Shown here one piece after another: positions 8,195-17,693 of a stretch of 64,000 bases of DNA. The DNA is taken from positions 1 to 64,000 of the forward strand of contig JABJIE010000028.1 of the NCBI GenBank assembly GCA_018661505.1, written 5' to 3'. Each line of letters begins with the position of its first letter. Position 1 is the stretch's first letter. The DNA comes from Lentimicrobiaceae bacterium. Its GTDB lineage: Bacteria > Bacteroidota > Bacteroidia > Bacteroidales > F082. Under the pieces are notes generated by a model. That model was not told the DNA's origin. It was given only the letters and a program-made list of their open reading frames with translations, and searched no databases. The translations under genes were made by a program, and so were the position numbers.

Positions 8195-9103
8195 ATGAAA
8201 TTTAGAAACATATTTTGGGGCATATTTTTGATCTTCTTAGGATTTCTTTTCACTCTGGATAATTTAAATGTTATCGAATTTAGTTGGTATAATTTATGGC
8301 GATTGTGGCCAGTATTCTTAATACTTTGGGGAATATCAATATTACCCGTTAAGAATTTCATAAAGGTAATTTTTGTTCTTATAATACTTACAGGGTCCAT
8401 AGTCTTTATGATGAATAATACAGTCCACTGGAATGATAGTAATTTTCAAATTAATTATTCATTCGATAATTCCAATATTGAATCAAAAGATCAGGACTTT
8501 ACAATTCCATTTGAGGATACTGTTGAGTTTGCAAATTTAGATCTAGAAGTTGCTACCAGTACCTTTGTAATGGTTGATGAATCTTATGGACTTATTGATT
8601 TTCAAAAAAGCGGCTCAATTGTTGACTATAAATATACTGTAAAACAGGTTGATAATTATCTTGATGTTGATATTTATCTTGAAGATGAAATGACCCTAAG
8701 AAATGGTGCACATTGTTACGTGGAAATGTCATTGAACCCATATCCAGTTTGGGATATGAACTATGAAGTTGGAGCTTCGGATGTTGAAATGGATTTTACA
8801 GGTTTAAAAATTCGAGACCTTTATGTTGAGGGTGGAGCTGCATCACTGAAAATTAAACTTGGAGATAAATTTGATGAAACTAATGTTCACCTTGAAACCG
8901 GGGTATCGTCAATATCTATTGAAGTTCCTAAGACAGTAGGTTGTGATCTTTCAATTTCTGCTGTTCTATCTGGAAAGAGTATTTCAGGCTTTGAAAAAAT
9001 TGATCATGGACATTATCGCACAGAAAATTTTGCCAATGCAGAGAATAAAATTTACTTAGACATTGAGACTGCTGTTTCAAGCTATTCAATTATTCGATAT
9101 TAG
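8195..9103 (+). CDS. LiaF-like/toast-rack membrane protein
   Basis: A 302-residue protein. The N-terminal ~90 residues carry three membrane helices (FWGIFLIFLGFLFTL, LWRLWPVFLILWGISIL, IKVIFVLIILTGSIVFMM) of the LiaI/LiaF-like type. The rest is a soluble region rich in beta strands with repeated FANLDLEV / DVEMDFTGLKI / LKIKLGDKF / SISIEVP strands, as in adhesin-like beta-solenoid domains (DUF4097/toast-rack). I start at the ATG at 8195, just after the stop of the PspC gene; the longer in-frame frame from 8144 lies inside the PspC gene. A terminator follows at 9136, closing the two-gene unit. Confidence 0.75.
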   Translation: MKFRNIFWGIFLIFLGFLFTLDNLNVIEFSWYNLWRLWPVFLILWGISILPVKNFIKVIFVLIILTGSIVFMMNNTVHWNDSNFQINYSFDNSNIESKDQDFTIPFEDTVEFANLDLEVATSTFVMVDESYGLIDFQKSGSIVDYKYTVKQVDNYLDVDIYLEDEMTLRNGAHCYVEMSLNPYPVWDMNYEVGASDVEMDFTGLKIRDLYVEGGAASLKIKLGDKFDETNVHLETGVSSISIEVPKTVGCDLSISAVLSGKSISGFEKIDHGHYRTENFANAENKIYLDIETAVSSYSIIRY

Positions 9104-9135
9104 TTCATATAGATCAGACGTAAATAAACTTTTAG

Positions 9136-9180
9136 TAAGTCCCTGTGATATCAAAATGAAATATAGGGGCTTATTTTTTT
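9136..9180 (+). terminator. Rho-independent terminator after the PspC/LiaF-like pair
   Basis: A 10-bp stem (TAAGTCCCTG at 9136-9145 with TAGGGGCTTA at 9164-9173, two G-T pairs) is followed by a run of seven T. Its position 32 bp after the stop codon fits intrinsic termination. Confidence 0.8.
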
Positions 9181-9301
9181 GACTCCAAGATATCAATTAT
9201 ATGTGGTTTTCGTAATTATATTAAGAATTGTAAAAAAAATATCCAATTGTAATACACTTTTTGGTTATTTTGCACGTTTCTTGACCATAGAACTATAAAG
9301 C

Positions 9302-11629
9302 ATGAATAAAATATACCTTTCTATTCTAATTTTCTTTTCATCACTTCTAATTTCCACCTCTGTATTCTCACAAGATGGTATAATTCGTGGATTTATTTAT
9401 GAGGAGGAATCAGGAGAACCTGCTGTTTTCTGTAATGCAATTCTTGAAGGAACTACATTTGGCTCGACCACAGATATTAATGGCTACTTCATAATAACAA
9501 AAATTGAACCAGGTAACTACAAACTAAATATTACATATCTTGGTTTTGATTCTATTACTGAACGTGTTGAAATCAAAGACGATAATATCATTAGTAAAAA
9601 CTATTTTTTGACAAAATCGTCAGTGAAACTTGAAACCATAACCATCAGTGCCGAAAGAGCAGAAGCTAGAACTGAGACTAAGACATCCGTTGTTAAGATA
9701 ACTCCCAAGGAAATTAAACAGATTCCTTCCGTTGGTGGTCAGGCAGATTTTGCACAGTATTTGCAGGTTGTACCTGGGGTTGTTTTCACAGGAGACCAAG
9801 GTGGTCAGTTTTATATTCGTGGTGGATCACCTGTTCAGAATAAAGTAATGCTTGATGGGATGACCATATATAATCCATTCCATTCAATTGGATTATTTTC
9901 TGTGTTTGAAACAGATTTAATTAGAAGTGCAGATGTTTATACAGGAGGTTTTAATGCGGAATATGGAGGTAGGCTCTCATCTGTAATGGATATTACCACA
10001 AAGGATGGAAACAAAAAGAGATTTGCAGGAGTAATTGGAGGAAGTACTTTCGGAGCAAGAGTTGTTCTTGAAGGACCTATTGTTAAACAAAAGTCTGCGG
10101 ATAAGGGTAGTGCATCATTTGCTTTTTCATTTAAAAACTCATATCTGGCAGAAAGTTCGAAAATTTTCTACGAATATGTTGATGAAGAGGGACTCCCATT
10201 TAATTTTGATGATTACTATGGTAAGATTTCATTGAATGGAGCCAATGGTAGTAAGGTTAGCTTTTTTGGGTTTAGCTTTAATGACAATGTTAAGAATTAT
10301 AAAGCAATTTCTGACTTTGGTTGGAAATCTGCTGGTGGTGGAGCTAATTTTGTAATAATACCAGGTAGATCACCAGTACTCATAGATGGAATCGTTGCCT
10401 ATTCTCAATATAATTCAAGTATCAATTCCACCACACTTAATGAAAGATCCAGTTTTATTGGCGGGTTTAATGCTGGTTTCAATGTAACGTATTTTTTAGG
10501 TAAGGATGAACTAAAGTTTGGGTTTGAATTAGAGGGATATAGAACTGAATATAAATTCAGAAATTTCATAAACACAGAAATAGAACAAATAGAGAATACC
10601 ACCCAACTTGGTATCTATGCAAAATATAAAGCCGTTATCGGTAAACTAATTATAGAACCAGGAATTAGGGTTCAGCTATATGCTTCATTATCTGAAATAT
10701 CACCTGAGCCAAGGTTTGCTCTAAAGTACAATGCTACTGACAACTTTAGAATAAAATTAGCCGCTGGAATGTATACCCAGAACCTCATTGCTGCATCTTC
10801 TGATAGAGATGTGGTTAATTTATTTTATGGTTTTCTTTCTGGACCCGAAAATTTGCCAAGAGATTTTAATGGTAAGGATGTTAATAGCAAACTCCAAAAA
10901 TCAAACCATTTAATACTGGGAACAGAGTTTGATCTGGGAAGAAGCCTAACAATGAATGTGGAAGGTTACTATAAATCATTTCCTCAATTGACTAATATAA
11001 ATAGATTTAAAATTTATTCTGAAGAAAATGCTCCTGCTGGATCATCGGACTTGGAAACCAAAGATTTTATATTAGAAAAAGGAAATGCATATGGACTGGA
11101 TGTGGTTTTCAAATATGATTATAAAAGGATGTATTTATGGCTTGTTTACTCTCTTGGCTTTGTAAACCGTGAATACGAGGCAGTAAATGGTGAAATGATC
11201 AGCTATACACCTCATTTTGACCGTCGCCACAATGTGAACTTCGTATTTTCGTATACAAGCGGTAGTAAGAGTCAGTGGGAGTTTGGCGCTAGATGGAACC
11301 TAGGAACTGGATTTCCATTTACACCAATTCAAGGCTTTTATGAATACTTAGGATTTCCAGATGGTATAAACTCTAACTTCATAGATGAGAATGGACAGTT
11401 GGGAATTATTTATGGAGACTTATACTCAAATAGACTCCCTGTTTATCACCGCCTTGACTTGGATATAAAAAGGAATTTCTTTCTTGGTGCAAACTCTAAA
11501 TTAGTGCTTGACCTCAGTATTACAAATGTTTATGACCGTAAAAATATATTTTACGTTGATATAGTTACAAATGAAGTAGTTTATCAATTACCATTTATGC
11601 CAAGCTTTGGCTTAAGCCTTTATTTCTGA
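9302..11629 (+). CDS. TonB-dependent receptor with carboxypeptidase-regulatory-like domain
   Basis: A 775-residue outer-membrane protein. Residues 1-23 are a signal peptide ending in SVFSQ. Residues ~25-110 form a CarboxypepD_reg-like domain (GIIRGFIYEEESGEPAVFCNAIL). A plug domain follows at ~120-230 (VVPGVVFTGDQGGQFYIRGGSPVQNKVMLDGM), then a beta-barrel ending in the aromatic residues LSLYF. It is shorter than SusC proteins and has no SusD partner, so it is probably a stand-alone TonB-dependent transporter of unknown substrate. The oligopeptidase B lipoprotein gene starts 7 bp after its stop, so the two are probably co-transcribed; uptake or processing of peptides is a possible link, but this is inference. 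Confidence 0.88.
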   Translation: MNKIYLSILIFFSSLLISTSVFSQDGIIRGFIYEEESGEPAVFCNAILEGTTFGSTTDINGYFIITKIEPGNYKLNITYLGFDSITERVEIKDDNIISKNYFLTKSSVKLETITISAERAEARTETKTSVVKITPKEIKQIPSVGGQADFAQYLQVVPGVVFTGDQGGQFYIRGGSPVQNKVMLDGMTIYNPFHSIGLFSVFETDLIRSADVYTGGFNAEYGGRLSSVMDITTKDGNKKRFAGVIGGSTFGARVVLEGPIVKQKSADKGSASFAFSFKNSYLAESSKIFYEYVDEEGLPFNFDDYYGKISLNGANGSKVSFFGFSFNDNVKNYKAISDFGWKSAGGGANFVIIPGRSPVLIDGIVAYSQYNSSINSTTLNERSSFIGGFNAGFNVTYFLGKDELKFGFELEGYRTEYKFRNFINTEIEQIENTTQLGIYAKYKAVIGKLIIEPGIRVQLYASLSEISPEPRFALKYNATDNFRIKLAAGMYTQNLIAASSDRDVVNLFYGFLSGPENLPRDFNGKDVNSKLQKSNHLILGTEFDLGRSLTMNVEGYYKSFPQLTNINRFKIYSEENAPAGSSDLETKDFILEKGNAYGLDVVFKYDYKRMYLWLVYSLGFVNREYEAVNGEMISYTPHFDRRHNVNFVFSYTSGSKSQWEFGARWNLGTGFPFTPIQGFYEYLGFPDGINSNFIDENGQLGIIYGDLYSNRLPVYHRLDLDIKRNFFLGANSKLVLDLSITNVYDRKNIFYVDIVTNEVVYQLPFMPSFGLSLYF

Positions 11630-11636
11630 TCACACT

Positions 11637-13751
11637 ATGTTTAAACAAAACTCACTATTTCTATATTTCATAACTGCAAGCATTGCCTTAAGTGGATGTT
11701 TGCGAACACATAATGAGAATATGAACCCACCCAAAGCCAAAAAAATAGCCAAAGAAATGGTTATTCATGGCAACACTCGAACAGATAATTATTATTGGTT
11801 AAACGACCGTGATAATCCGGATGTAATTGCATATCTGGAATCTGAAAATGCCTACACGAAGGAAATGATGAAATCAACGGAAACCCTTCAGAAGGATATT
11901 TACAATGAAATTGTGGGAAGAATTAAGCAAAACGATGAGAGTGTTCCCTATGATTATAATGGATATTCATATTTTGTAAAATTTGAGGAGGGTAAAGAAT
12001 ACCCCTTGTTTTGCCGAAAACAATTGGGTGATGAATCCAGTAACCAAATATTTCTAGATGGTAACAAAATGGCAGAGGGCCATGCATACTTTCAAATCGG
12101 AGGATGGGATTTTAGCACCAATAATAAAATTCTAGCATATAGTACTGATACCGTAAGTAGAAGGAAATATGATATTTATTTTAAGAATATTGAAACAGGC
12201 ATTATCGCCGATGAGGTTATATCTAATACAACTGGAAATATTGTATGGGCTAATGATAATAAGACAGTTTTTTATCAAACGAAAGATGAAACACTTAGAT
12301 CATATAGAATTTTTAAGCATATAATAGGTACTCCAGTGGCTGATGATAATATGGTATATGAAGAAAAAGACCCTACATTCTCAACCTACATATACAAATC
12401 TAAATCAGACAAATATTTAATAATCGGATCAGGTAGTACTCTAACATCTGAATGTCAATTACTAGATGCAGATTATCCTGACGGAAAGTTTAAAATATTC
12501 CAACCAAGAATAGAGGGAGTTGAATATGGCATAAGTCATCAGAATGGCAGGTTCTTGATAAGAACAAATTATGAAGCAAAGAACTTTAGACTAATGGAGA
12601 CCTCTGAAAACAATACTTCCATTGATAATTGGAAAGAAGTTATTCCAAATAGATCAGATATAATGTTAGAAAATTTCGATTCTTTTGAAAATTTCTTTGT
12701 TGTCACGGAACGAAAAGATGGATTACGTATGTTTCGCATTTTCAATACGAAAACAGGAGTTAACCATTATTTAAAATTTGAGGAAATTGATTATTTTGTG
12801 TCATCTGCAGGTAACCCAGACTACAAGGCGATAAAATTTAGGTATAACTTCACATCACTAAAAACTCCAAGCTCTGTTTATGACTATGACATGATTTCAG
12901 AAGATCAAGAACTATTAAAAAGACAGGAAGTTGTTGGTGGATATAATCCTGATGAATATGTAACCGATAGAAAATATGCCATTGCTAGAGATGGTGTTAG
13001 AGTTCCCATATCAATAGTGTATAAAAAGGGATTTAGTATCAATGGCGACTCTCCTTTGTTATTATATGGTTACGGCTCATACGGATATAGTGTTGAATCC
13101 ACATTCAGATCATCAAGGTTAAGCCTTATTGATAGAGGATTTGCCATTGCAATTGCTCACATAAGAGGAGGGGAAGAAATGGGGAGGCACTGGTATGAGG
13201 ATGGCAAAATGCTTAATAAGAAAAATACATTTTTTGACTTTATTGATTGTGGTGAATATCTTATTGCTGAAAAGTATACTTCATCTGAAAAAATGTTTGC
13301 CGTGGGAGGTAGTGCTGGAGGACTTCTTATGGGTGCTGTAATGAATTATCGACCTGATCTTTTTAAGGGAATCATTGCCGCTGTTCCATTTGTGGATGTT
13401 GTTACTACTATGCTTGATGAAACTATTCCATTAACAACAGGTGAGTATGATGAATGGGGTAATCCAAATGAAAAGGAATATTATGATTATATGCTTTCAT
13501 ATTCGCCCTATGACCAGGTTGAGGCCAAAGAGTACCCGGCAATATTGGTAACCACAGGGTTGCATGATAGTCAGGTTCAGTATTGGGAACCAGCTAAATG
13601 GGTGGCTAAACTACGTGATCTAAAAACCGATGATAACCCATTATTTCTCCAAACAAACATGGATTTCGGCCATGGCGGAGCATCTGGTCGTTTTGAGCAA
13701 TATAAAGAGGTTGCCCTTGAGTATGCCTTTATGCTTATGCTTTTGAAATAG
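11637..13751 (+). CDS. ptrB: Oligopeptidase B-like serine peptidase, predicted lipoprotein
   Basis: A 704-residue prolyl-oligopeptidase family (S9A) protein. The N-terminus is a lipoprotein signal with lipobox LSGC (Cys21), so it should be membrane-anchored in the periplasm or outer membrane. The propeller domain (~70-420) opens with DNYYWLNDRDNPDVIAYL. The catalytic domain shows the triad: Ser559 in GGSAGG, Asp644 in LHDSQV, His679 in GHGGASGRFEQ. Family members cleave short peptides after basic residues. It follows the TonB-dependent receptor by 7 bp. It converges with the PPOX-like gene with a 1-bp gap, and a palindrome spans the two stop codons. Confidence 0.9.
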   Translation: MFKQNSLFLYFITASIALSGCLRTHNENMNPPKAKKIAKEMVIHGNTRTDNYYWLNDRDNPDVIAYLESENAYTKEMMKSTETLQKDIYNEIVGRIKQNDESVPYDYNGYSYFVKFEEGKEYPLFCRKQLGDESSNQIFLDGNKMAEGHAYFQIGGWDFSTNNKILAYSTDTVSRRKYDIYFKNIETGIIADEVISNTTGNIVWANDNKTVFYQTKDETLRSYRIFKHIIGTPVADDNMVYEEKDPTFSTYIYKSKSDKYLIIGSGSTLTSECQLLDADYPDGKFKIFQPRIEGVEYGISHQNGRFLIRTNYEAKNFRLMETSENNTSIDNWKEVIPNRSDIMLENFDSFENFFVVTERKDGLRMFRIFNTKTGVNHYLKFEEIDYFVSSAGNPDYKAIKFRYNFTSLKTPSSVYDYDMISEDQELLKRQEVVGGYNPDEYVTDRKYAIARDGVRVPISIVYKKGFSINGDSPLLLYGYGSYGYSVESTFRSSRLSLIDRGFAIAIAHIRGGEEMGRHWYEDGKMLNKKNTFFDFIDCGEYLIAEKYTSSEKMFAVGGSAGGLLMGAVMNYRPDLFKGIIAAVPFVDVVTTMLDETIPLTTGEYDEWGNPNEKEYYDYMLSYSPYDQVEAKEYPAILVTTGLHDSQVQYWEPAKWVAKLRDLKTDDNPLFLQTNMDFGHGGASGRFEQYKEVALEYAFMLMLLK

Positions 13752-13762
13752 GTTACCTATTT
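13746..13762. repeat. Palindrome spanning two convergent stop codons
   Basis: AAATAGGT-T-ACCTATTT with 8-bp arms. It contains the stop codons of the oligopeptidase gene and of the opposite-strand PPOX-like gene. It could act as a weak bidirectional 3'-end hairpin. A similar TAGGT...ACCTA palindrome sits at 27843-27856. Confidence 0.45.
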
Positions 13763-14322
13763 TCAGTATTAAAATTGATTCTTGGAGGATTCCATGTGAC
13801 GGTGTCATTGTTTATATCATGTTTTGGGCTTAATACCTCCATCCATATCGGATTAACTTTTATAAGTAAGTAGTTTTCTCTGTTATCGATGTAAAATGAC
13901 TCCCATTCTCTTTTCCAATATTTGTTCTTGAGAGTTTGATTAGTAACTAGTTCAGCAGTTCCGGATATTACAACATATCCAGATATGTCCTTGTTGATAT
14001 AATATAATGTTACCCTCGGATCTTTTTGTATTTGAGATACTTTTCTGCTTTTTGGATTGGTTCCAAACCAGACCGTAAAATTTTCCTCAATTGGGAAAGG
14101 GTCCATAGCTCTCGCTCTCGGAGAATCATCTTCACCAATGGTAATAAGGGCACAACTCTGCGAATTAGCTATGATTTCCTTGGCAGCCGATTTGATTAAT
14201 GTTATTGATGGAAGTATTGTTTCGTCTTTCCCCAATATTGATGAGTTTTCAAAAATAACTTCCTGAGCCGGCAATAATATGTAAGTAATCAGAATCAAAG
14301 AAGTAGTTAGAATTAGTTTCAT
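13753..14322 (-). CDS. Secreted pyridoxamine 5'-phosphate oxidase-like (general stress protein 26-type) protein
   Basis: A 189-residue protein with an N-terminal signal peptide (LILTTSLILITYILLPAQE), which is unusual for a fold that is normally cytoplasmic. The mature part shows the split-barrel flavin-binding pattern: CALITIGEDDSPRARAMDPFP, then FTVWFGTNPKSRKVSQIQKDPRVTLYYI. Family members bind FMN, F420 or heme; many have no known substrate. It lies 10 bp downstream of the aminopeptidase P gene on the same strand and probably shares its transcript. Function not established. Confidence 0.78.
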   Translation of the reverse strand: MKLILTTSLILITYILLPAQEVIFENSSILGKDETILPSITLIKSAAKEIIANSQSCALITIGEDDSPRARAMDPFPIEENFTVWFGTNPKSRKVSQIQKDPRVTLYYINKDISGYVVISGTAELVTNQTLKNKYWKREWESFYIDNRENYLLIKVNPIWMEVLSPKHDINNDTVTWNPPRINFNTENR

Positions 14323-14332
14323 GATTGAATTA

Positions 14333-15625
14333 TTAACTTTTATTCATTAATTCCTCAATTTCTTCTGGGTTTATTGGTATCTCTGACATAAGATCGATAG
14401 GTGCATCATTAGTAATCAAAATATTGTTTTCCAACCTTATGCCTATCTGTTCCTCCCTGATATATAATCCGGGCTCACATGTTAATATCATCCCTGGCTT
14501 AAATGGTTCTTCTTTGTCACCAACATCATGAACATCAAGACCAAGGAAATGAGCAGTCCCATGCATGAAATACTTCTTATATAAAGGGTTTTCGTTATCT
14601 TGAGTGTTAATATCTTCCCGGGTAAATAATCCTAGACCTATCATTTCGGATTCCATCATTTTGTTGACCTCCTCATTAATGGTATTTATTGTATTACCTG
14701 GAACATACAATTTAATGGCATTGTTTAAAACCCTTAATACGGCGTTGTAACAATCTTTCTGGCGTTTGGTATATTTTCCACTTATGGGGATGGTTCTACT
14801 CATATCGGCTGTATAATTAGCATATTCCGCCCCAAAATCAAGTAACAGTAAAGTTCCTTCAGTACATTCTTTATCATTATCAACATAATGAAGTACGCAT
14901 GAATCGACTCCAGAGGCAATTATTGGTGAATAACCATGACCATTTGCTCGGTTTATTTTAAACTCATAATCTATCTCTGCTTCAATTTCAAATTCTTGAA
15001 TTCCTGGTTTAACTTTTGATAATATTCTCTTAAAAGCACCATTGGTTATATCACATGCTCTTTTTATCAATTTAATTTCAGCTTCGGTTTTTATGGTTCT
15101 TAAATCTTTTAGTATTGGCGCTGATCGTTTATAGTTGTGTAGTGCAAAATCAACTTTCAATTGTGTTCCTAATCTTTCATTTCTGCCCTCAACTTCAGGA
15201 AAAAATTTAGGATATTCATTTCTATTTAGATATATGTTATCAGTTACCATCATAACCTCTCGCAGTAACATTTCAAAATCATCTATCCAGTAAACACATT
15301 TGATTCCGGAAATGTTTTTAGCCTCAGTCTTTGTGTATTTATGGCCTTCCCATATCTTTATGCTTTCGTTTGTTTTTATGATAAACAGCATCTCCCTGTA
15401 ACTCTTGTTTGCCATGTCAGGAGCAATAATAAGTATGCTCTTCTCCTGATCAATTCCTGTTAAATAAAAAAAATCAGATTGCTGACGATATTGAAAGTAC
15501 TGGTCACCATTTCTAGGCTGCTGATCATTTGAAAAGAATATTGCCGCTGCTCCTTTAATCATTTTCTCAGAAAATTTTCTTCTGTTTTCAACGAACATGC
15601 TATTGTCCAGGGGTAGGTATCTCAT
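14333..15625 (-). CDS. pepP: Xaa-Pro aminopeptidase (aminopeptidase P, M24B)
   Basis: A 430-residue protein with the AMP_N domain (~1-130: FSEKMIKGAAAIFFSNDQQPRNGD, FFYLTGIDQE) and the pita-bread M24 catalytic domain (~170-430). Metal-site motifs are visible: LLLDFGAEYANYTADMSRT (two Asp), HGTAHFLGLDVHD (His), TCEPGLYI (Glu) and GIRLENN (Glu). It removes N-terminal residues ahead of proline. There is no signal peptide, so it should act in the cytoplasm. A second member of the same family lies at 35478-36872. It is divergent from the pterin synthase gene and upstream of the PPOX-like gene. Confidence 0.9.
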   Translation of the reverse strand: MRYLPLDNSMFVENRRKFSEKMIKGAAAIFFSNDQQPRNGDQYFQYRQQSDFFYLTGIDQEKSILIIAPDMANKSYREMLFIIKTNESIKIWEGHKYTKTEAKNISGIKCVYWIDDFEMLLREVMMVTDNIYLNRNEYPKFFPEVEGRNERLGTQLKVDFALHNYKRSAPILKDLRTIKTEAEIKLIKRACDITNGAFKRILSKVKPGIQEFEIEAEIDYEFKINRANGHGYSPIIASGVDSCVLHYVDNDKECTEGTLLLLDFGAEYANYTADMSRTIPISGKYTKRQKDCYNAVLRVLNNAIKLYVPGNTINTINEEVNKMMESEMIGLGLFTREDINTQDNENPLYKKYFMHGTAHFLGLDVHDVGDKEEPFKPGMILTCEPGLYIREEQIGIRLENNILITNDAPIDLMSEIPINPEEIEELMNKS

Positions 15626-15684
15626 ATGATTAATTTTCGTGTAAAGTTAGTAACAAATAATAAGTTAGGTCCATTTAAATGTCA

Positions 15685-15715
15685 TTTGTGTTGAGTTAAA
15701 AAATAATTACCTTTG
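15685..15715 (+). promoter_or_regulatory. Strong candidate promoter for the pterin synthase gene
   Basis: TTTG at 15685-15688, a 19-bp gap, then TACCTTTG at 15708-15715. This is an exact fit to the Bacteroidota -33/-7 consensus and lies 17 bp before the ATG at 15733. Confidence 0.6.
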
Positions 15716-15732
15716 AACCTTAATCCAAATCA

Positions 15733-16143
15733 ATGATACATATTACACGTAGAGAAAGGTTTAACGCTGCTCATAGACTATTTAGGGCGGATTATTCTGA
15801 TGAAAAAAATAACGAAGTATTTGGAAAGTGTTCTAACCCGAACTGGCATGGCCACAACTATGAACTTTTCGTAACAGTAAAGGGTGATATAAATAACGAA
15901 ACAGGCTTTTTGATTAACCTAAAGGTCTTAAGCAAAATAATAAAAACTAATGTCATAAATAAGCTAGATCATAAGAATATTAACCTTGAAGTTGATTTCA
16001 TGAAGGGAAAGCTTGCGTCAACAGAAAATTTGGCAGTTAGCATATGGAATGAATTAGAAGATAATGTAAATGTATTAGGAGCAGAACTTCATTGTGTTAA
16101 GGTAGTTGAATCAGAAAATAATTTCATCGAATATTATGGCTAA
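15733..16143 (+). CDS. 6-pyruvoyl-tetrahydropterin synthase / 6-carboxytetrahydropterin synthase family protein
   Basis: A 136-residue T-fold enzyme. Zinc ligands are His14 (AAHRL), His39 and His41 (WHGHNYEL); the catalytic Cys33 is in FGKCSNPN. The later LDHKNIN and STENLA motifs are also present. The sequence reads closer to the animal PTPS pattern (FGKC-NPN-HGHNY, then LDHKN) than to E. coli QueD, so it may make 6-pyruvoyl-tetrahydropterin rather than only the queuosine intermediate. The GTP cyclohydrolase I gene follows 64 bp downstream, giving the first two steps from GTP to reduced pterins. No sepiapterin reductase or other queuosine gene is in the window. Family assignment sure; product choice uncertain. 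Confidence 0.88.
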   Translation: MIHITRRERFNAAHRLFRADYSDEKNNEVFGKCSNPNWHGHNYELFVTVKGDINNETGFLINLKVLSKIIKTNVINKLDHKNINLEVDFMKGKLASTENLAVSIWNELEDNVNVLGAELHCVKVVESENNFIEYYG

Positions 16144-16207
16144 TGCCAATTTGCTAATACAATTTAGCATGGCATTGTTTTTGACATTATAATTGAAAAT
16201 ACTCAAA

Positions 16208-16825
16208 ATGGAAAAACCACTTAATTTGCTAGGATACGAGAAGATTGAAAAATTTAATCCAGAGAATCTCAACAAACTGGAGTACCACTATAAAGAAATT
16301 TTAAATCTAATAGGAGAGGATGTTAATCGTGAAGGTTTAATTAAGACTCCCAAAAGGGTGGCAAAATCAATCCAATTTCTAACTCAGGGTCATGATCATA
16401 ATCCAGAGGAGATACTCATGTCTGCAAGATTCAAAGAAGACTACAGACAGATGGTACTTGTTAAGGATATTGAAATTTTTTCAATGTGTGAACATCATAT
16501 GATTCCATTTATAGGAAAAGCTCATGTAGCATACATTCCTGATGAATATATCACAGGATTGAGTAAGATTGCCAGAGTAGTGGAGGCATATTCACGTAGA
16601 CTTCAGGTTCAAGAGAGATTAACCACTCAGATTAAGGATGCAATTCAAACGACATTAAATCCCTTAGGTGTTGCTGTGGTGATTGAAGCACGTCATTTAT
16701 GTATGGCCATGCGTGGAATACAAAAACAGCATTCGGTTACAACCACATCGGATTTTACTGGAGTATTTGAAAGAGCTCAGACAAGGGCTGAGTTCATAAG
16801 CCTAATATCTACCTCTCTTTCTTGA
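16208..16825 (+). CDS. folE: GTP cyclohydrolase I
   Basis: A 205-residue protein with the full GTP cyclohydrolase I pattern: [15 protein letters not shown], the zinc-binding [10 protein letters not shown] (Cys, His), [34 protein letters not shown] and the second zinc Cys in HLCMAMRGI. It converts GTP to 7,8-dihydroneopterin triphosphate for folate, pterin or queuosine synthesis. The pterin synthase just upstream uses this product. I used the ATG at 16208; an in-frame TTG at 16193 is less likely. It is homodecameric and cytoplasmic in known cases. Confidence 0.95.
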   Translation: MEKPLNLLGYEKIEKFNPENLNKLEYHYKEILNLIGEDVNREGLIKTPKRVAKSIQFLTQGHDHNPEEILMSARFKEDYRQMVLVKDIEIFSMCEHHMIPFIGKAHVAYIPDEYITGLSKIARVVEAYSRRLQVQERLTTQIKDAIQTTLNPLGVAVVIEARHLCMAMRGIQKQHSVTTTSDFTGVFERAQTRAEFISLISTSLS

Positions 16826-16913
16826 TAGCTTTGAAATAAATTACTACTAACAAACATTATTAGTTCAGATAAAGGGTAAAATACTACTCTTAAAAGGGCA
16901 TTGAATATATCAG

Positions 16914-16921
16914 TATGTTTG
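16914..16921 (+). promoter_or_regulatory. Candidate -7 box for the Bax-inhibitor-1 family gene
   Basis: TATGTTTG fits TAnnTTTG and lies 11 bp before the ATG at 16933, so the transcript would be almost leaderless. No clear -33 box. Confidence 0.3.
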
Positions 16922-16932
16922 CCAATTAAATT

Positions 16933-17664
16933 ATGAATATGAATCACACAAATAATCAAATAAATTATACAGAAACTTCAGGTGTCGTTTCTGTTTCAAA
17001 AACATTTTTATCGGGCGTCTTTATGTGGATGACCATGGCTTTGTCAATCACGGCACTTGTTTCATGGACGTTTGCATCAAACCCGTCATTAATGAGCATT
17101 CTTATAAACTCCGAAACTGGAAGTATGTCAGCCATTGGTTGGGTTGTAATGTTTGCCCCACTGGGCTTGGTCTTGTTAATGGGAATGAGATTTCAGAAAA
17201 TGAGTGCATCATCAATGTTATTGGTATTTATTGTTTACTCAATTCTAATGGGAATGAGTTTAAGTTTCATTTTTCTTGTTTATTCATTGCCATCCATAGC
17301 CAAAACATTTGTAATTACAGCTGGTATGTTTGGGTTTATGGCAATTGTTGGTTACACAACAAAAACAGATCTAACCAAATTTGGTAAAATAATGATGATG
17401 GGACTGGTAGGAATAATAATAGCATCGGTGGTTAATTTCTTTACACAGAGCGCAAGAATGGATTATGTTATTAGCTTCATTGGAGTTATGGTTTTTACTG
17501 GACTAACTGCTTATGATGTGCAAAAATTAAAACGTCTTGGAGCAGGTATTGGAACCGAATCTGAAATGGCAAGAAAAGCAACAATTTTTGGTGCGCTAAC
17601 TCTTTATCTAGACTTTATAAATTTATTTCTATTTTTGCTGCGCTTTTTTGGTGACAGAAAATAA
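16933..17664 (+). CDS. Bax inhibitor-1/YccA family membrane protein
   Basis: A 243-residue integral membrane protein with seven predicted helices from residue ~25 to the end (FMWMTMALSITALVSWTF, IGWVVMFAPLGLVLLMG, LLVFIVYSILMGMSLSFIF and others). The family pattern appears as TGLTAYDVQKLK and, near the C-terminus, ATIFGALTLYLDFINLFLFLLR. Bacterial members (YccA, YetJ) are inner-membrane proteins linked to FtsH regulation or calcium leak. The physiological role here is unknown. The fabD gene follows after 29 bp and may be co-transcribed. Confidence 0.9.
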   Translation: MNMNHTNNQINYTETSGVVSVSKTFLSGVFMWMTMALSITALVSWTFASNPSLMSILINSETGSMSAIGWVVMFAPLGLVLLMGMRFQKMSASSMLLVFIVYSILMGMSLSFIFLVYSLPSIAKTFVITAGMFGFMAIVGYTTKTDLTKFGKIMMMGLVGIIIASVVNFFTQSARMDYVISFIGVMVFTGLTAYDVQKLKRLGAGIGTESEMARKATIFGALTLYLDFINLFLFLLRFFGDRK

Positions 17665-17693
17665 GAAAATGTTATTAATCAAATTAATATAAT

